A DNA stretch of 64,000 nt, taken from Lachnospiraceae bacterium (GTDB lineage: Bacteria > Bacillota > Clostridia > Lachnospirales > Lachnospiraceae). The translations under genes were made by a program, and so were the position numbers. Below are positions 63,901 through 64,000 of the stretch, piece by piece. Below the pieces are notes generated by a model. The model made no database searches. It saw only the letters and a list, made by a program, of their open reading frames with translations, and was not told the origin of the DNA. The first letter of the stretch is position 1. Each line of letters opens with the position of its first letter. Location: positions 1-64,000 of the forward strand of contig JAFSHK010000003.1 in the NCBI GenBank assembly GCA_017440375.1, given 5' to 3'.

Positions 63901-64000
63901 CGGTACAGAATAGTGAAAAACGAGAGGTATCCAAGGAGGAAGTGATAGCACTTTTGGCGAAAATGAGGGATGCCATGAATGATTTTGATTTGGATGGTGC
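60972..64000 (+). CDS. Hybrid sensor histidine kinase with receiver and HPt domains, partial (3' end beyond window)
   Basis: The ATG overlaps the stop of the EAL gene in TAATG. 1009 residues are visible. The N-terminal 230 residues carry about seven membrane helices of the 7TM sensor type (MYNLVVGLQYIGIVILF, later YLGKPIIVLTMFLFVLEY). A PAS-like segment and linker follow, then HisKA with SHEIRTPMN (H358), the N-box NIVNNAIKF and G-boxes DTGQGI and GTGLGLAISK. A receiver has VDDN (D724, D725) and acceptor D768 in FMDHMMP. An HPt domain has H921 in HALKNTARMIG. It is a complete phosphorelay protein. Coupling with the EAL gene suggests joint control of cyclic di-GMP. Confidence 0.92.
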   Translation, partial: MYNLVVGLQYIGIVILFAEIFYIVRQKPSAQQVRMLLMNIALLINFVGYLFEMQASTPEQALQAVKFIYLGKPIIVLTMFLFVLEYCKVKVPVWLSSVLACVHALITFLVMTCEHHDLYYSSIDYTKEGLFPHLILGHGLAYYFFMGLLGIYLIIMATLCIRRYRVVKHETEKRGIPKILSVVFIMSFSLIIFLTGKTGGYDTTLFAYLVSNLILFMALCKDKILDAVLIAKEKAIDEQDDGLIVLDAENYLIYYNQKAKELFPFSDASKHMAIIEELDNCILHNRNIERERRVHEVSSRMLMQKRVYLGKMYVLNDITESTRYAQSAREQTEIMKALKEQAEEANRAKSAFLSNMSHEIRTPMNAIVGMTEILLRDKLSAQQMGYLMNIKNSGNALLNIINDILDFSKIESGKLEIVEAEYDPVSVLGDLGMIFLSRIGEKDVELLFDFDEKLPRKLYGDALRIRQIIINIVNNAIKFTEEGYVKLQVRVGTVMRDEVEILVSVQDTGQGIKEEDLKKLFGSFQQVDVKKNHGKEGTGLGLAISKQLVEMMGGTIGVRSVYGEGSEFFFHIHQKICDDKPAVEIHDKEMQKHLRISGFFNEKYLWDTLSGLAKQFNVKLIPYEQWKQTDEKEQLDYFFMDTLGSEEIEEEIEAEQCLDKLGEIYILRNPMLEDCGVEGVNLINKPLFTMNFCQIINHETLDSGIASVSQQNFVAPSASVLIVDDNEMNLKVAMGLLEPLKMKIDTADSGKRAMKMIQQKRYDLIFMDHMMPVMDGIETTERIRQLEDDYYQKVPIIALSANAMIDAREKFKNAGMNDFVAKPIEMKEICNCIRKWLPAEYIQSVFEDTKEAVEEVGEDCDNVENIELPGIDREAGIKASGSAKLWVSLLGDFYKLIDMKSNKLEKCLNDGMIRDYTIEVHALKNTARMIGALQLSEWFYRMEQCGNAQDVETIRKETPELLLEYRSFKEVLRPYGAVQNSEKREVSKEEVIALLAKMRDAMNDFDLDG

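Overview
The window is AT-rich, Gram-positive Clostridia-type DNA, most likely from a Lachnospiraceae gut commensal. The evidence is strong GAGG/GGAGG ribosome sites, an agr-type peptide signalling locus, an Rpn-nuclease remnant, and a large exopolysaccharide region with Lachnospiraceae-style MBOAT/SGNH proteins. No rRNA, tRNA, CRISPR array, complete insertion sequence or integrase was seen.

Region 1 (1-7.6 kb) is regulatory. Two related XRE repressors (the first cut by the window edge) precede an agr-like locus. That locus holds a LytTR response regulator whose reading frame is broken by one TGA codon, a family 2 glycosyltransferase, a second intact LytTR regulator, an AgrC-like GHKL kinase, a small agrD gene read on the minus strand (GTG start, 4632-4760) overlapping agrB, and a second divergent GHKL kinase. 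The agrD peptide carries Ser where most AIPs have Cys in the ring. A truncated Rpn/PD-(D/E)XK gene follows.

Region 2 (7.6-53 kb) is a very large cell-surface glycan assembly and decoration region. It encodes multi-span GT-C-like proteins, GT2, GT4 and GT8 glycosyltransferases, UDP-glucose dehydrogenase, a UDP-glucuronate 4-epimerase-like protein, a YdjC-type deacetylase, GtrA, a radical SAM/SPASM protein and an FAD oxidoreductase. Its outstanding feature is five MBOAT acyltransferases, one acyltransferase-3 protein and seven SGNH-type proteins, several as overlapping MBOAT-SGNH pairs. In the same region an FkbH-like HAD-IIIC protein sits directly upstream of a stand-alone acyl carrier protein. 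By analogy with DltA-DltC-DltB-DltD, I propose that FkbH loads a small hydroxyacyl group (glyceryl or similar) on the ACP and that an MBOAT/SGNH pair transfers it to an extracellular glycan. No Wzx flippase, Wzy polymerase, priming transferase or chain-length regulator was recognised, so export must be encoded elsewhere.

Region 3 (53-64 kb) holds a membrane-anchored GH25 lysozyme with an acidic cytoplasmic tail, a Gly/Ser repeat linker and Ig-like repeats; dTDP-glucose 4,6-dehydratase; an SDR epimerase; an EAL protein with a degenerate GGDEF domain; and a hybrid sensor kinase running off the end. Terminator hairpins separate most transcription units. Coordinates of starts were adjusted to the best ribosome site where several starts were possible.
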